5,271 nucleotides of DNA from Thermoplasmata archaeon (GTDB lineage: Archaea > Thermoplasmatota > Thermoplasmata > Thermoplasmatales > Thermoplasmataceae): NCBI GenBank assembly GCA_021846695.1, contig JAJZWN010000077.1:1-5271 (forward strand), given 5' to 3'. A program made the translations under genes and the position numbers. Below, piece by piece: positions 1 through 5,271 of the stretch. Within the stretch, counting starts at the first letter, position 1, and each line of letters starts with the position of its first letter. The notes beneath the pieces are model-generated. The model worked only from the letters and a program-made list of their open reading frames with translations, did not search any database and had not been told where the DNA came from.

Positions 1-53
1 TATGAAATTATATAATACATCACATAATTATATCAATACAATTATGAAATTAT
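1..53. repeat. AT-rich intergenic end with an 11-bp direct repeat
   Basis: The 67 bases downstream of the acyl-CoA synthetase gene are almost entirely A and T. The 11-mer TATGAAATTAT occurs at 1-11 and again at 43-53, 42 bases apart. A related inverted motif (CATAATTATAT) lies between them at 23-33. There is no run of five or more T in the minus-strand direction just after the stop codon, so no clear archaeal terminator is visible here. The repeat may be chance in such biased sequence, or part of the control region of a gene beyond the left edge. Confidence 0.3.
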
Positions 54-67
54 TAATTTTAGTAGTT

Positions 68-1687
68 TTAGAAATCATATGTATAATTATCTTTAACTCC
101 GTTATTTGCCCTTTCCAGTTCCAATTGTTTTAATTCCTTCCGCTTTATTTTGCCACTGATAGTTTTAGGCAATTCATCTGTGAATTCTATTACTCTCGGG
201 CACTTGTAGGCTGGAAGAAGAGTTTTTACTGTACTATGTATAGATTTCGCTGTTTCTTCACTTTTTACATATCCATCTTTTAATATTACAAAGGCTTTGA
301 TCTTTTCGTATTTCATAGAATCTGGAATACCGATTACAGCAGACTCTAGAACAGCCTCATTTTTTATTATTGCACTTTCCACTTCAAATGGGCCTACCCT
401 GTAATCGGACGTTTTGATCACATCATCTGTCCTGCTAATAAAGTAGAAATATCCATTATCGTCAAAATATGCCTTGTCACCTGTTAAATAATAGCCATTC
501 ACGAAAACCGATGCATCCTTTTCCCTGTCCGAATATCCAAGGAAAAGGCCATATGTTCCCGAGTAATCGCCCACAGCTATATTTCCTATGTTTAACGGGT
601 GGGTTATCAAATTCATATCATCATCCACAAGCACTAGGTTGTAAGATTTTAAAGGTTTTCCCATTGAACCCGGTACCGGTTCTTCTCCTGCCAGGTTGGC
701 AACCATAGCTGTTGATTCACTCTGCCCGTAAAAATCCCTTATTACAGTTCCATAGCGTTCTTTCCACTTGTTTATTACTTCGCCATTGAGTGGCTCACCC
801 GCACTCACGGTTTCCTTTAAATGCTTCAGTTCAATATTTAAATTTTTTAATGAGATGAACTGCCTCCATGCAGTAGGCGGTGCACAGAATGTGTTAACCT
901 TATATCTGTCTATCAATTCCAGATACCTGGAAGAATTCAACCTGCCCCTGTAATCTATGGAAAGTACAGTGGCACCTGCACACAGTGGCGCAAAAAAAGA
1001 ACTCCATGCGAATTTTGCCCATCCGGGAGAACTGAGATTGTTGTGAATATACTCTGGCCTTATTCCTATTGCAGTAACGGTGCTTAACTGGCCTATGGGG
1101 TATAAAATCGAGCTATGCCTTACTGCCTTTGGCATGCCTGTAGTACCTGAGGTAAAATACTTAATGAATAAATCATCCTTTCCAAGTTCCGCGGGTTCAG
1201 CATTTATCTCCATTTTGTATATTTCATCAAAGCTTATCCAGCCCTCCCTATTTCCTATTACCAGTTTTAAAGCTTCTGTGTTAAGTACATGTTCCAATTT
1301 TTCAGCGCTTGCCTCATCTGATATTATTACATCCGGGCTATCCTGGGAAAACCTGTAATTCAGCTCATACTCGGTTAAATTCGCTGCCGTCGGGATAACA
1401 ATGAAGCCGGCTTTCAGTGCCCCCATCATTACAACCCACTGTTCAGGGATAGAGCCTGCCATAATGTATACACTTGAACCCTTATTTATGCCCTCTGCCC
1501 TGAGAAAATTAATAAACTGGTTATAGCTTTCATATAGTTTTCTGTATGATATTCTTCTCTCCTCGCCTGTGCCCTCATTAATATATATTATTGCATCTTT
1601 ATCATTTCCGGCAAATAATTTTTCAAAAATTTCCGATACCCAGTTAAATGGTTCGTTAATTTTCAGGGATTTTAATTCTCCCAGCAT
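68..1687 (-). CDS. AMP-forming acyl-CoA synthetase (medium-chain type)
   Basis: This 539-residue protein belongs to the ANL (acyl-CoA synthetase/adenylation) superfamily, which turns a carboxylic acid, ATP and CoA into acyl-CoA, AMP and pyrophosphate. Visible motifs are the ATP P-loop YFTSGTTGMPK (177-187), GWAK (222-225) as in medium-chain acyl-CoA and benzoate-CoA ligases, DFYGQSES (318-325), YLTGD (400-404), the hinge segment SRTDDVIK (418-425) and the C-terminal PKTISGK with the probable catalytic Lys513. Asp428 stands where many members have Gly (SGYR), a variation I believe occurs in some subgroups. No signal peptide or membrane segment is seen, so it should be cytoplasmic. An ATG at 1747 would add 20 residues. 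I prefer 1687 because GGGAGG lies six bases before it and its N-terminus (LKSLKINEPFNW) resembles the usual family start. The acid substrate cannot be told from sequence. Confidence 0.92.
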   Translation of the reverse strand: MLGELKSLKINEPFNWVSEIFEKLFAGNDKDAIIYINEGTGEERRISYRKLYESYNQFINFLRAEGINKGSSVYIMAGSIPEQWVVMMGALKAGFIVIPTAANLTEYELNYRFSQDSPDVIISDEASAEKLEHVLNTEALKLVIGNREGWISFDEIYKMEINAEPAELGKDDLFIKYFTSGTTGMPKAVRHSSILYPIGQLSTVTAIGIRPEYIHNNLSSPGWAKFAWSSFFAPLCAGATVLSIDYRGRLNSSRYLELIDRYKVNTFCAPPTAWRQFISLKNLNIELKHLKETVSAGEPLNGEVINKWKERYGTVIRDFYGQSESTAMVANLAGEEPVPGSMGKPLKSYNLVLVDDDMNLITHPLNIGNIAVGDYSGTYGLFLGYSDREKDASVFVNGYYLTGDKAYFDDNGYFYFISRTDDVIKTSDYRVGPFEVESAIIKNEAVLESAVIGIPDSMKYEKIKAFVILKDGYVKSEETAKSIHSTVKTLLPAYKCPRVIEFTDELPKTISGKIKRKELKQLELERANNGVKDNYTYDF

Positions 1688-1693
1688 TGTATT

Positions 1694-1699
1694 CCTCCC
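1694..1699 (-). promoter_or_regulatory. Shine-Dalgarno site fixing the acyl-CoA synthetase start
   Basis: GGGAGG, preceded by AAAA, ends six bases before the ATG at 1687. It is a strong match to the archaeal anti-SD sequence (CACCUCC) and sits inside the longer open reading frame that begins at 1747. This argues that the internal ATG is the main start. Confidence 0.75.
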
Positions 1700-1723
1700 T
1701 TTTGAATTGGAAAAAATAAATTT

Positions 1724-1731
1724 CTTATAAA
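1724..1731 (-). promoter_or_regulatory. TATA box for the acyl-CoA synthetase (SD-led transcript)
   Basis: TTTATAAG on the minus strand is a good archaeal TATA box. Its 5' edge is 44 bases before the ATG at 1687. Transcription about 26 bases from its centre would begin near 1702, giving a leader of about 15 bases that just includes the GGGAGG site. The box lies within the extra codons of the longer reading frame, which supports the shorter protein. Confidence 0.55.
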
Positions 1732-1762
1732 AATCAATAAACTCCATAAATATGTAACATGC

Positions 1763-1769
1763 AAAAAAA
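1763..1769 (-). terminator. Oligo-T run after the permease gene
   Basis: Seven consecutive T on the minus strand lie about 40 bases after the permease stop codon. Archaeal RNA polymerase often stops at such T-runs without a hairpin. The run directly follows the possible TATA box at 1767-1775, so the two signals overlap in a compact gap. Confidence 0.4.
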
Positions 1770-1775
1770 TATAAA
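1767..1775 (-). promoter_or_regulatory. Second possible TATA box upstream of the acyl-CoA synthetase
   Basis: TTTATATTT on the minus strand is centred about 24 bases before the ATG at 1747. That is the spacing for a leaderless transcript starting on that ATG. If used, it would produce a form longer by 20 residues. It is in competition with the box at 1724-1731, and the sequence is AT-rich enough that it may be a chance match. Confidence 0.35.
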
Positions 1776-1809
1776 TTTTATTATTGTTGTGAATAATATC
1801 AATATTTGC

Positions 1810-3546
1810 TTATTCGTCTGTCACCCCGCCTGTTGACTGGTATTCTTTTAATTTGTCCGTATGGTACCCTGTATTTATGGCTATAAAATAGATTGTAAGG
1901 CTCATTATGGCCATTATTATATAGTCGTAGGGAAATGGTATTGCATTGATGCCAAGGGAACCATAATATGACATTATTCCCAGTATAATACTGTAAACTA
2001 CAATCCAGATTGAAGCCCTTATGTGTATGGATGCAGTTCTTTCAGACATCCTGTAAAGCAGATAGGGAGTCACTAAAATGGTAGCTGAAAAGAGCGCAAA
2101 ATACTCTGCAAATGGCAATAATGAGAGGGCATAAATAATCCCTATAAATATGAAAATTACCCAGTATATAGCAGAAAATAGGGATGCTGATCTCATGTTA
2201 ATATGGAAAGTCTCCCTCCCATAACGGCTAAGCAGGAATATTGGCAGCCCGCCATCGACTATTAATAAAAGAAGTGCCACCGTGCTCCATCCTGAAAAAT
2301 AGACAAGCATTGAGGCTATTACGAATGCCAGAGGTGCCATAACTGTAAGGAAGGGAGTTTTAAATGGCCTTTCCATTTCCGGTGCCGTTTTTCTTAACGA
2401 GGTGTTGGTAATTCCGGCAGCCAGATAGGCAAAAACTGTAAATGACGAATTAATTCCCACAAGGGCGTACCAGCTTGGGAAAGGAAGTAAAAACATGGCC
2501 CCTATTATGAAAGTTACAACCAGCGAAATCCATGGAGTCCTGAATCTTGGATGGATCTTCCCGAAAAATGCCGGGATATAATTCATTTTTGCCATTCCAT
2601 ATAATGACCTGGCTGAAGATCCAACATATACTCCAAGAGTGGAAGCCGATGATACAACAGCTACAATAATAAGGAATATGGAAAATCCTATAAGAAGGGT
2701 CTCATCGGTAGAATGGAAAGCATAGAAGAATGGGTTTGCAGACCATGTTGATGACAATAAGCCGCTCCAATCGCCTACAGGAACGCCTGCTGCTTTCCAG
2801 TTTACTGCACCGATAAATACAATCTGCAGCATAATATATGTCGCCATAGCAGCCAGCATGGCACTTATCATGCCAAGTGGAACAGACCTTTTTGGATTTT
2901 TGGTCTCCCCTGCATAGTCAAGCCCCTGCCTGAAACCTTCATAGGAGAATATAACTCCGGCTGGAACCATGGCAGCGAATACTGAGGATGGGCCATATGG
3001 AAGAAAGCCATGGGACAGTGCAAAAAAGTTCCTTGCATGGAATATGAATGCAAATACAAATATTATTGTCAGAATAATAGCAGCCATTTTAAACCATGTC
3101 ATTACAGCATTAGATTTCCCAAAGACGTTGACACCAGCATACTGAACTATAATAAATAATCCCAGAAGTGCCAGGGCAACTATTACGCCGAGTGGAGTTA
3201 GCAGGGCAACAGATGAGTTATAAATTCCCGGAACATAACTGCTGATAAATCCTGTAAGCGCAGCTGCTTCAACCGGTGGAGTAGCTATGGCACCGATCAT
3301 ATATGCCCAGCCAAGGTAGAAATTGCTCACAGGGCCATGGGAGAATTCGTTGAACCTTACCAGTGAACCGCTGTAAGGGAATAAAGTCCCCAGCTCACTG
3401 AATACAAGTGCCAGAATTATAAAGAATACTCCGGCTACAACCCATGTTAGTATTGATGCCGGGCCGGCATATGCAGGGCCAGCAAGAACTCCAAGCAGCC
3501 ATCCGGATCCGACCATTCCACTGAAACTGATAAGAAATATGTCCAC
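1810..3546 (-). CDS. APC-superfamily amino-acid permease
   Basis: An integral membrane protein of 578 residues from the only canonical start (GTG), with about 14-16 hydrophobic helices. APC-family permeases move amino acids or amines across the membrane, usually coupled to protons or by exchange. Characteristic signs are the glycine-rich break in the first helix (GMVGSGW, 10-16), the sixth helix followed by SYEGFRQGLDYAGETKNP (201-218), and RSLYGMAKMNYIPAFFGKIHP (313-333) after helix eight. The last helices, roughly 457-558, go beyond the usual 12 and make the protein longer than most members (about 450-500). The GTG start has a pyrimidine-rich upstream with no ribosome site and begins right at helix one, without the usual cytoplasmic N-terminus. 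The frame stays open upstream and encodes VKLKKSLSSVD, which resembles the family's N-terminal segment, so the true start is probably near 3597. The substrate is unknown. Confidence 0.9.
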   Translation of the reverse strand: MDIFLISFSGMVGSGWLLGVLAGPAYAGPASILTWVVAGVFFIILALVFSELGTLFPYSGSLVRFNEFSHGPVSNFYLGWAYMIGAIATPPVEAAALTGFISSYVPGIYNSSVALLTPLGVIVALALLGLFIIVQYAGVNVFGKSNAVMTWFKMAAIILTIIFVFAFIFHARNFFALSHGFLPYGPSSVFAAMVPAGVIFSYEGFRQGLDYAGETKNPKRSVPLGMISAMLAAMATYIMLQIVFIGAVNWKAAGVPVGDWSGLLSSTWSANPFFYAFHSTDETLLIGFSIFLIIVAVVSSASTLGVYVGSSARSLYGMAKMNYIPAFFGKIHPRFRTPWISLVVTFIIGAMFLLPFPSWYALVGINSSFTVFAYLAAGITNTSLRKTAPEMERPFKTPFLTVMAPLAFVIASMLVYFSGWSTVALLLLIVDGGLPIFLLSRYGRETFHINMRSASLFSAIYWVIFIFIGIIYALSLLPFAEYFALFSATILVTPYLLYRMSERTASIHIRASIWIVVYSIILGIMSYYGSLGINAIPFPYDYIIMAIMSLTIYFIAINTGYHTDKLKEYQSTGGVTDE

Positions 3547-3597
3547 AGAGGATAGGGATTTCTTTAATTTTACTGAACTATTTCCGTTATTCGTTAT
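3547..3597 (-). other. Probable N-terminal extension of the permease from an ATA start
   Basis: Seventeen in-frame codons precede the GTG at 3546, starting with ATA at 3595-3597. The encoded segment (ITNNGNSSVKLKKSLSS) includes a basic LKKSLS stretch just before the first helix, as in many APC permeases. An SD-like site at 3605-3609 and a TATA box at 3631-3638 are placed correctly for a start here and not for the GTG. No ATG, GTG or TTG exists in this frame between the upstream TAA (about 3620) and the GTG, so the start would be ATA, or possibly ACG at 3594. Confidence 0.5.
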
Positions 3598-3604
3598 TTT
3601 ATCA

Positions 3605-3609
3605 CACCT
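3605..3609 (-). promoter_or_regulatory. SD-like site upstream of the permease
   Basis: AGGTG (within GAAAAGGTGTGAT on the minus strand) is complementary to the CACCU of the archaeal 16S 3' end. It ends seven bases before the ATA at 3597 and 58 bases before the GTG at 3546, so it can only serve a start near 3597. Confidence 0.5.
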
Positions 3610-3630
3610 TTTCGGATATTAAATCATGGA

Positions 3631-3638
3631 TATATAAA
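3631..3638 (-). promoter_or_regulatory. TATA box of the permease gene
   Basis: TTTATATA on the minus strand is a near-consensus archaeal TATA box. Transcription about 26 bases from its centre would begin close to 3609, giving a very short leader with the SD-like site at its 5' end. The 7-mer TCATGGA (plus strand) flanks the box on both sides, at 3624-3630 and 3653-3659. Confidence 0.65.
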
Positions 3639-3671
3639 TATGTTGCTTCCCTTCATGGACATTTTGTACAT

Positions 3672-3699
3672 ATTTATCAATGAAACCGGCATTTATCAA
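3672..3699. repeat. Pair of ATTTATCAA direct repeats between lysA and the permease
   Basis: ATTTATCAA occurs at 3672-3680 and 3691-3699 on the plus strand, 19 bases apart. The second copy overlaps the lysA stop codon. On the minus strand they lie upstream of the permease TATA box, at a spacing of nearly two helical turns. That would fit binding sites for a regulator, but the repeats are AT-rich and may be chance. Confidence 0.3.
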
Positions 3700-4961
3700 C
3701 TCATTTTATAACCAGCAAGCATGGATTCTAAACCGTCATGCCCCTTTGTCAAAATTTCTCTATCTCCTTCAAGAACCAGTTCTGCAGGGCGTGATAGGAG
3801 ATTGTAGTTAGATGCCATGGAAGCCACATAGGCTCCTGCATCTGCAATGACCACGATATCTCCAACAGCTGGTTCAGGGATACTTATATCCTTTGCAATA
3901 TAATCGGTGTTTTCACATACCTGCCCCACTATATCAAATCTGGAAGAGGATGTGTTCTCCCCATGCCCGGATAATAATATGCCATGGCGTGCCCCATAAA
4001 GTGGAATCCTGATAAGTGTATTCATGCTTGCGTCTATTCCGATTAATTCCCTATCTGAATGTTTTATGGATGTCACTTTAGAAAGCAATATTGCCGAATC
4101 AGCAACTATATACCTCCCCGGTTCAATTATCAAACGCGAATCTTTAAAATACCCCCGGTTATTTGAGGCCCTAAAATTATCTGATATGTAACCTGCCGTT
4201 TTACCAATATCCAGTGCATGCTCATCTGATGTATATGGAACCCCGAAACCCCCTCCTATGTCAATGAAATCAAAGTCGATCCCTGTCCTGTCTGAAATTG
4301 TTTCCGCGATTTTAAAGAATAATCCACTAGATTCATTGAAAAATTCCGGTTCAAGTACATTGGAGCCTGTCATCATATGAATACCAAAGTGTTTCACTCC
4401 TGCCTTTATTGCCGCAGAATAAGCTGATATTGCATCATCTACGGATATACCGAATTTAACGTTTTTGCCACCTGTTGTAATTCCAGGGAATTCACCCTTT
4501 CCTATTCCTGGATTAATCCTGAATGATACGGTTTCAGGAAGACTTCCCTTTAACAGACCCATCTGCCCTTCATGGTCAAAATTTATTGCTACTCCTTCCT
4601 CCTTTATCGTTCTCAGTTCCGTGCCTGAAAGGTTGTTAGGTGTCGCAATAATATCACGGCTTCCCAGTCCACACATTATTGCCAGCTTCACTTCATTATA
4701 ATTTGCCGCATCTATGCCAGTGCCTTCTTTGATTATCTGTGAAACTATGTATGGATTATAATTGGATTTTACTGCAAAATGAACTTTTATGTTAATACCA
4801 TTGAAAGCATCCCTGATCCTGCGTATATTTTCCCTTACCCTTGCCATATTGTAGACAATAACAGGTGTCCCGTAGGCATCAGATATATTCTTTATGCTTT
4901 TTCCAGCAAATTCTGATACATCTGGAGACAATCCAGGATATAATTTTTTTATATTAACCAT
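3696..4961 (-). CDS. lysA: PLP-dependent decarboxylase, diaminopimelate decarboxylase (LysA) family
   Basis: A 421-residue cytoplasmic enzyme of the fold-type III decarboxylases (alanine-racemase-like barrel plus C-terminal beta domain), of normal LysA length. LysA releases CO2 from meso-diaminopimelate to give L-lysine, the last step of the DAP pathway. Visible elements are the PLP lysine Lys65 in HFAVKSNYN, RINPG (148-152), KFGI (169-172), DIGGGFG (234-240), EPGR (280-283), CENTD with Cys349, and AGAY with Tyr378 followed by SNYN (384-387). Several sites differ from the usual enzyme. HMMTGSN (195-201) has Met197 where the PLP-stacking His of HIGS is expected, MNT replaces MND (313-315), and CENTD replaces CESGD. 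The fold and chemistry are secure, but the substrate could be another amino acid. The ATG at 4961 is supported by a TATA-like box at leaderless distance. No other lysine genes are in view. Confidence 0.88.
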   Translation of the reverse strand: MVNIKKLYPGLSPDVSEFAGKSIKNISDAYGTPVIVYNMARVRENIRRIRDAFNGINIKVHFAVKSNYNPYIVSQIIKEGTGIDAANYNEVKLAIMCGLGSRDIIATPNNLSGTELRTIKEEGVAINFDHEGQMGLLKGSLPETVSFRINPGIGKGEFPGITTGGKNVKFGISVDDAISAYSAAIKAGVKHFGIHMMTGSNVLEPEFFNESSGLFFKIAETISDRTGIDFDFIDIGGGFGVPYTSDEHALDIGKTAGYISDNFRASNNRGYFKDSRLIIEPGRYIVADSAILLSKVTSIKHSDRELIGIDASMNTLIRIPLYGARHGILLSGHGENTSSSRFDIVGQVCENTDYIAKDISIPEPAVGDIVVIADAGAYVASMASNYNLLSRPAELVLEGDREILTKGHDGLESMLAGYKMS

Positions 4962-4980
4962 TATTTATGAAATGCATACA

Positions 4981-4990
4981 GGTTTTTAAG
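4981..4990 (-). promoter_or_regulatory. TATA-like box of lysA, leaderless spacing
   Basis: CTTAAAAACC on the minus strand is centred about 25 bases before the ATG at 4961, so the transcript should begin on or next to the start codon. No SD sequence is present in the intervening CTGTATGCATTTCATAAATA, which agrees with leaderless translation. A weaker AT-rich alternative (GATAAAATAAC, 4991-5001) lies just upstream. Confidence 0.45.
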
Positions 4991-5000
4991 GTTATTTTAT

Positions 5001-5100
5001 CAGGCATATGCACGCCAACTGGAAAGCTGGAACTGCTTATTTCCCGGTTAACTCATAGTGGGCCCATTCAACCGGCCATCAGCATTACTATTATAGCCAC
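5001..5100. other. GC-rich intergenic island with inverted repeats
   Basis: This 100-base block has 49 G or C by my count, against 39 of 146 in the following 5101-5246. It holds several possible stems: GGC/GCC at 5003-5005 and 5014-5016, GGAAAGC (5021-5027) with GC...TTTCC (5035-5044), and CCGGTT (5044-5049) with AACCGG (5070-5075). The last encloses the 8-base palindrome TGGGCCCA (5059-5066). It has no convincing reading frame on either strand. In an AT-rich thermoacidophile such a block may be a structured RNA; a decayed gene fragment is the main alternative. The strand is undecided. Confidence 0.3.
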
Positions 5101-5122
5101 GATAAATAACTATTCAGGTAAA

Positions 5123-5129
5123 TTTTTTT
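5123..5129 (+). terminator. T7 run downstream of the GC-rich island
   Basis: Seven T on the plus strand follow the GC-rich block by about 20 bases. If the block is transcribed rightward, this run would be a natural archaeal stop, giving a product of about 100-120 bases. No gene is known to need it otherwise, so the call is weak. Confidence 0.2.
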
Positions 5130-5174
5130 CTGATAAGCCATAAATACACTTCCATAATTTCCTGTGCGATTTAT

Positions 5175-5211
5175 ACGTTTGAATATGTATTTTTTGTTTC
5201 TTAAACGTTTA
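5175..5211. promoter_or_regulatory. Possible operator: two ACGTTT boxes and a 10-bp palindrome
   Basis: ACGTTT occurs at 5175-5180 and 5205-5210, exactly 30 bases or about three helical turns apart. The second copy is the centre of the perfect palindrome TAAACGTTTA (5202-5211), which ends eight bases before the TATA box at 5220. This placement suits a regulator that controls the plus-strand gene, though no binding family can be named. Confidence 0.35.
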
Positions 5212-5219
5212 GTAGAGAA

Positions 5220-5227
5220 TTATATAG
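5220..5227 (+). promoter_or_regulatory. TATA box of the plus-strand gene, leaderless spacing
   Basis: TTATATAG is centred about 24 bases before the ATG at 5247, the expected distance for a transcript beginning at the start codon. The 19 bases between them carry no purine-rich ribosome site close to the ATG. Confidence 0.6.
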
Positions 5228-5246
5228 GTGTGAATAATCACTCTCT

Positions 5247-5271
5247 ATGGCAGAAAAGATGCTTATAATAA
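5247..5271 (+). CDS. 5' end of a divergent gene, product unknown
   Basis: An ATG placed at leaderless distance from a good TATA box opens a frame reading MAEKMLII before the window ends. The pattern of a short polar start followed by a hydrophobic beta-strand is common in small cytoplasmic alpha/beta proteins, but eight residues are not enough to name a family. The gene is transcribed away from lysA and has its own promoter and possible operator. Confidence 0.6.

Noticed and set aside
469..1358. Plus-strand open frames at 469-708, 768-953 and 1080-1358
   Set aside because: They lie entirely inside the well-supported acyl-CoA synthetase gene on the opposite strand, and I saw no promoter, ribosome site or recognisable protein family for them.
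2868..3059. A 63-codon minus-strand frame inside the permease gene
   Set aside because: It is an out-of-frame shadow of the permease with a protein composition unlike a real product.
4465..4701. A 78-codon plus-strand frame inside lysA
   Set aside because: It is antisense to conserved LysA motifs and has no signals of its own.
68..4961. The three minus-strand genes as a single operon
   Set aside because: The gaps of roughly 60-150 bases each contain a TATA box, with a T-run after the permease, which points to separate transcription units. Read-through cannot be excluded.
5008..5058. A 16-residue plus-strand frame (MHANWKAGTAYFPVNS) in the GC-rich island
   Set aside because: It has no SD, no well-placed TATA box and no recognisable family. 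A frame this short is expected by chance.
5042..5110. A short minus-strand open stretch ending NADGRLNGPTMS and a stop
   Set aside because: There is no start codon and a stop lies just upstream. It could be a gene remnant but cannot be supported.
4962..5246. A tRNA, box C/D RNA, riboswitch or CRISPR array in the divergent intergenic region
   Set aside because: No cloverleaf, no RTGATGA/CTGA pair, no known riboswitch core and no regularly spaced repeats were found.

Overview
The window reads as part of an AT-rich archaeal chromosome, most like an acidophilic member of the Thermoplasmatales (Ferroplasma or Acidiplasma type). This placement is inferred from the archaeal TATA-box promoters at leaderless spacing (5220-5227, 4981-4990), short leaders with archaeal Shine-Dalgarno (SD) sequences, oligo-T runs instead of hairpin terminators, and the style of the proteins. 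No marker gene is present to prove it.

From right to left, three complete genes lie on the minus strand. The first is a pyridoxal-phosphate decarboxylase of the diaminopimelate decarboxylase (LysA) family (3696-4961). The second is a long polytopic amino-acid/polyamine/organocation (APC) permease (1810-3546, probably starting further upstream near 3597). The third is an AMP-forming acyl-CoA synthetase (68-1687, with an alternative start at 1747). Each gene has its own recognisable promoter, so they look like neighbouring single transcription units and not one tight operon. A divergent gene starts at 5247 on the plus strand and runs off the window after eight codons.

The intergenic stretches are short. 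The 285-base divergent region (4962-5246) contains a 100-base block of about 49% GC with several inverted repeats, next to about 27% GC in the rest of that gap toward the plus-strand gene. It could be a small structured RNA or a gene remnant. The 67 bases at the left edge are very AT-rich and hold only a short direct repeat.

A joint role for the genes is not proven. LysA normally makes lysine from meso-diaminopimelate. This copy departs from the usual active-site motifs, including Met in place of the histidine that stacks on the cofactor, so its substrate is less certain than its family. Its position beside an APC permease allows either plain amino-acid supply (synthesis plus uptake) or a decarboxylase/transporter pair. 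No defence system, mobile element, CRISPR array or recognisable tRNA or rRNA gene was found. The most checkable oddities are a probable non-AUG (ATA) start of the permease, the LysA active-site substitutions and the GC-rich intergenic island.
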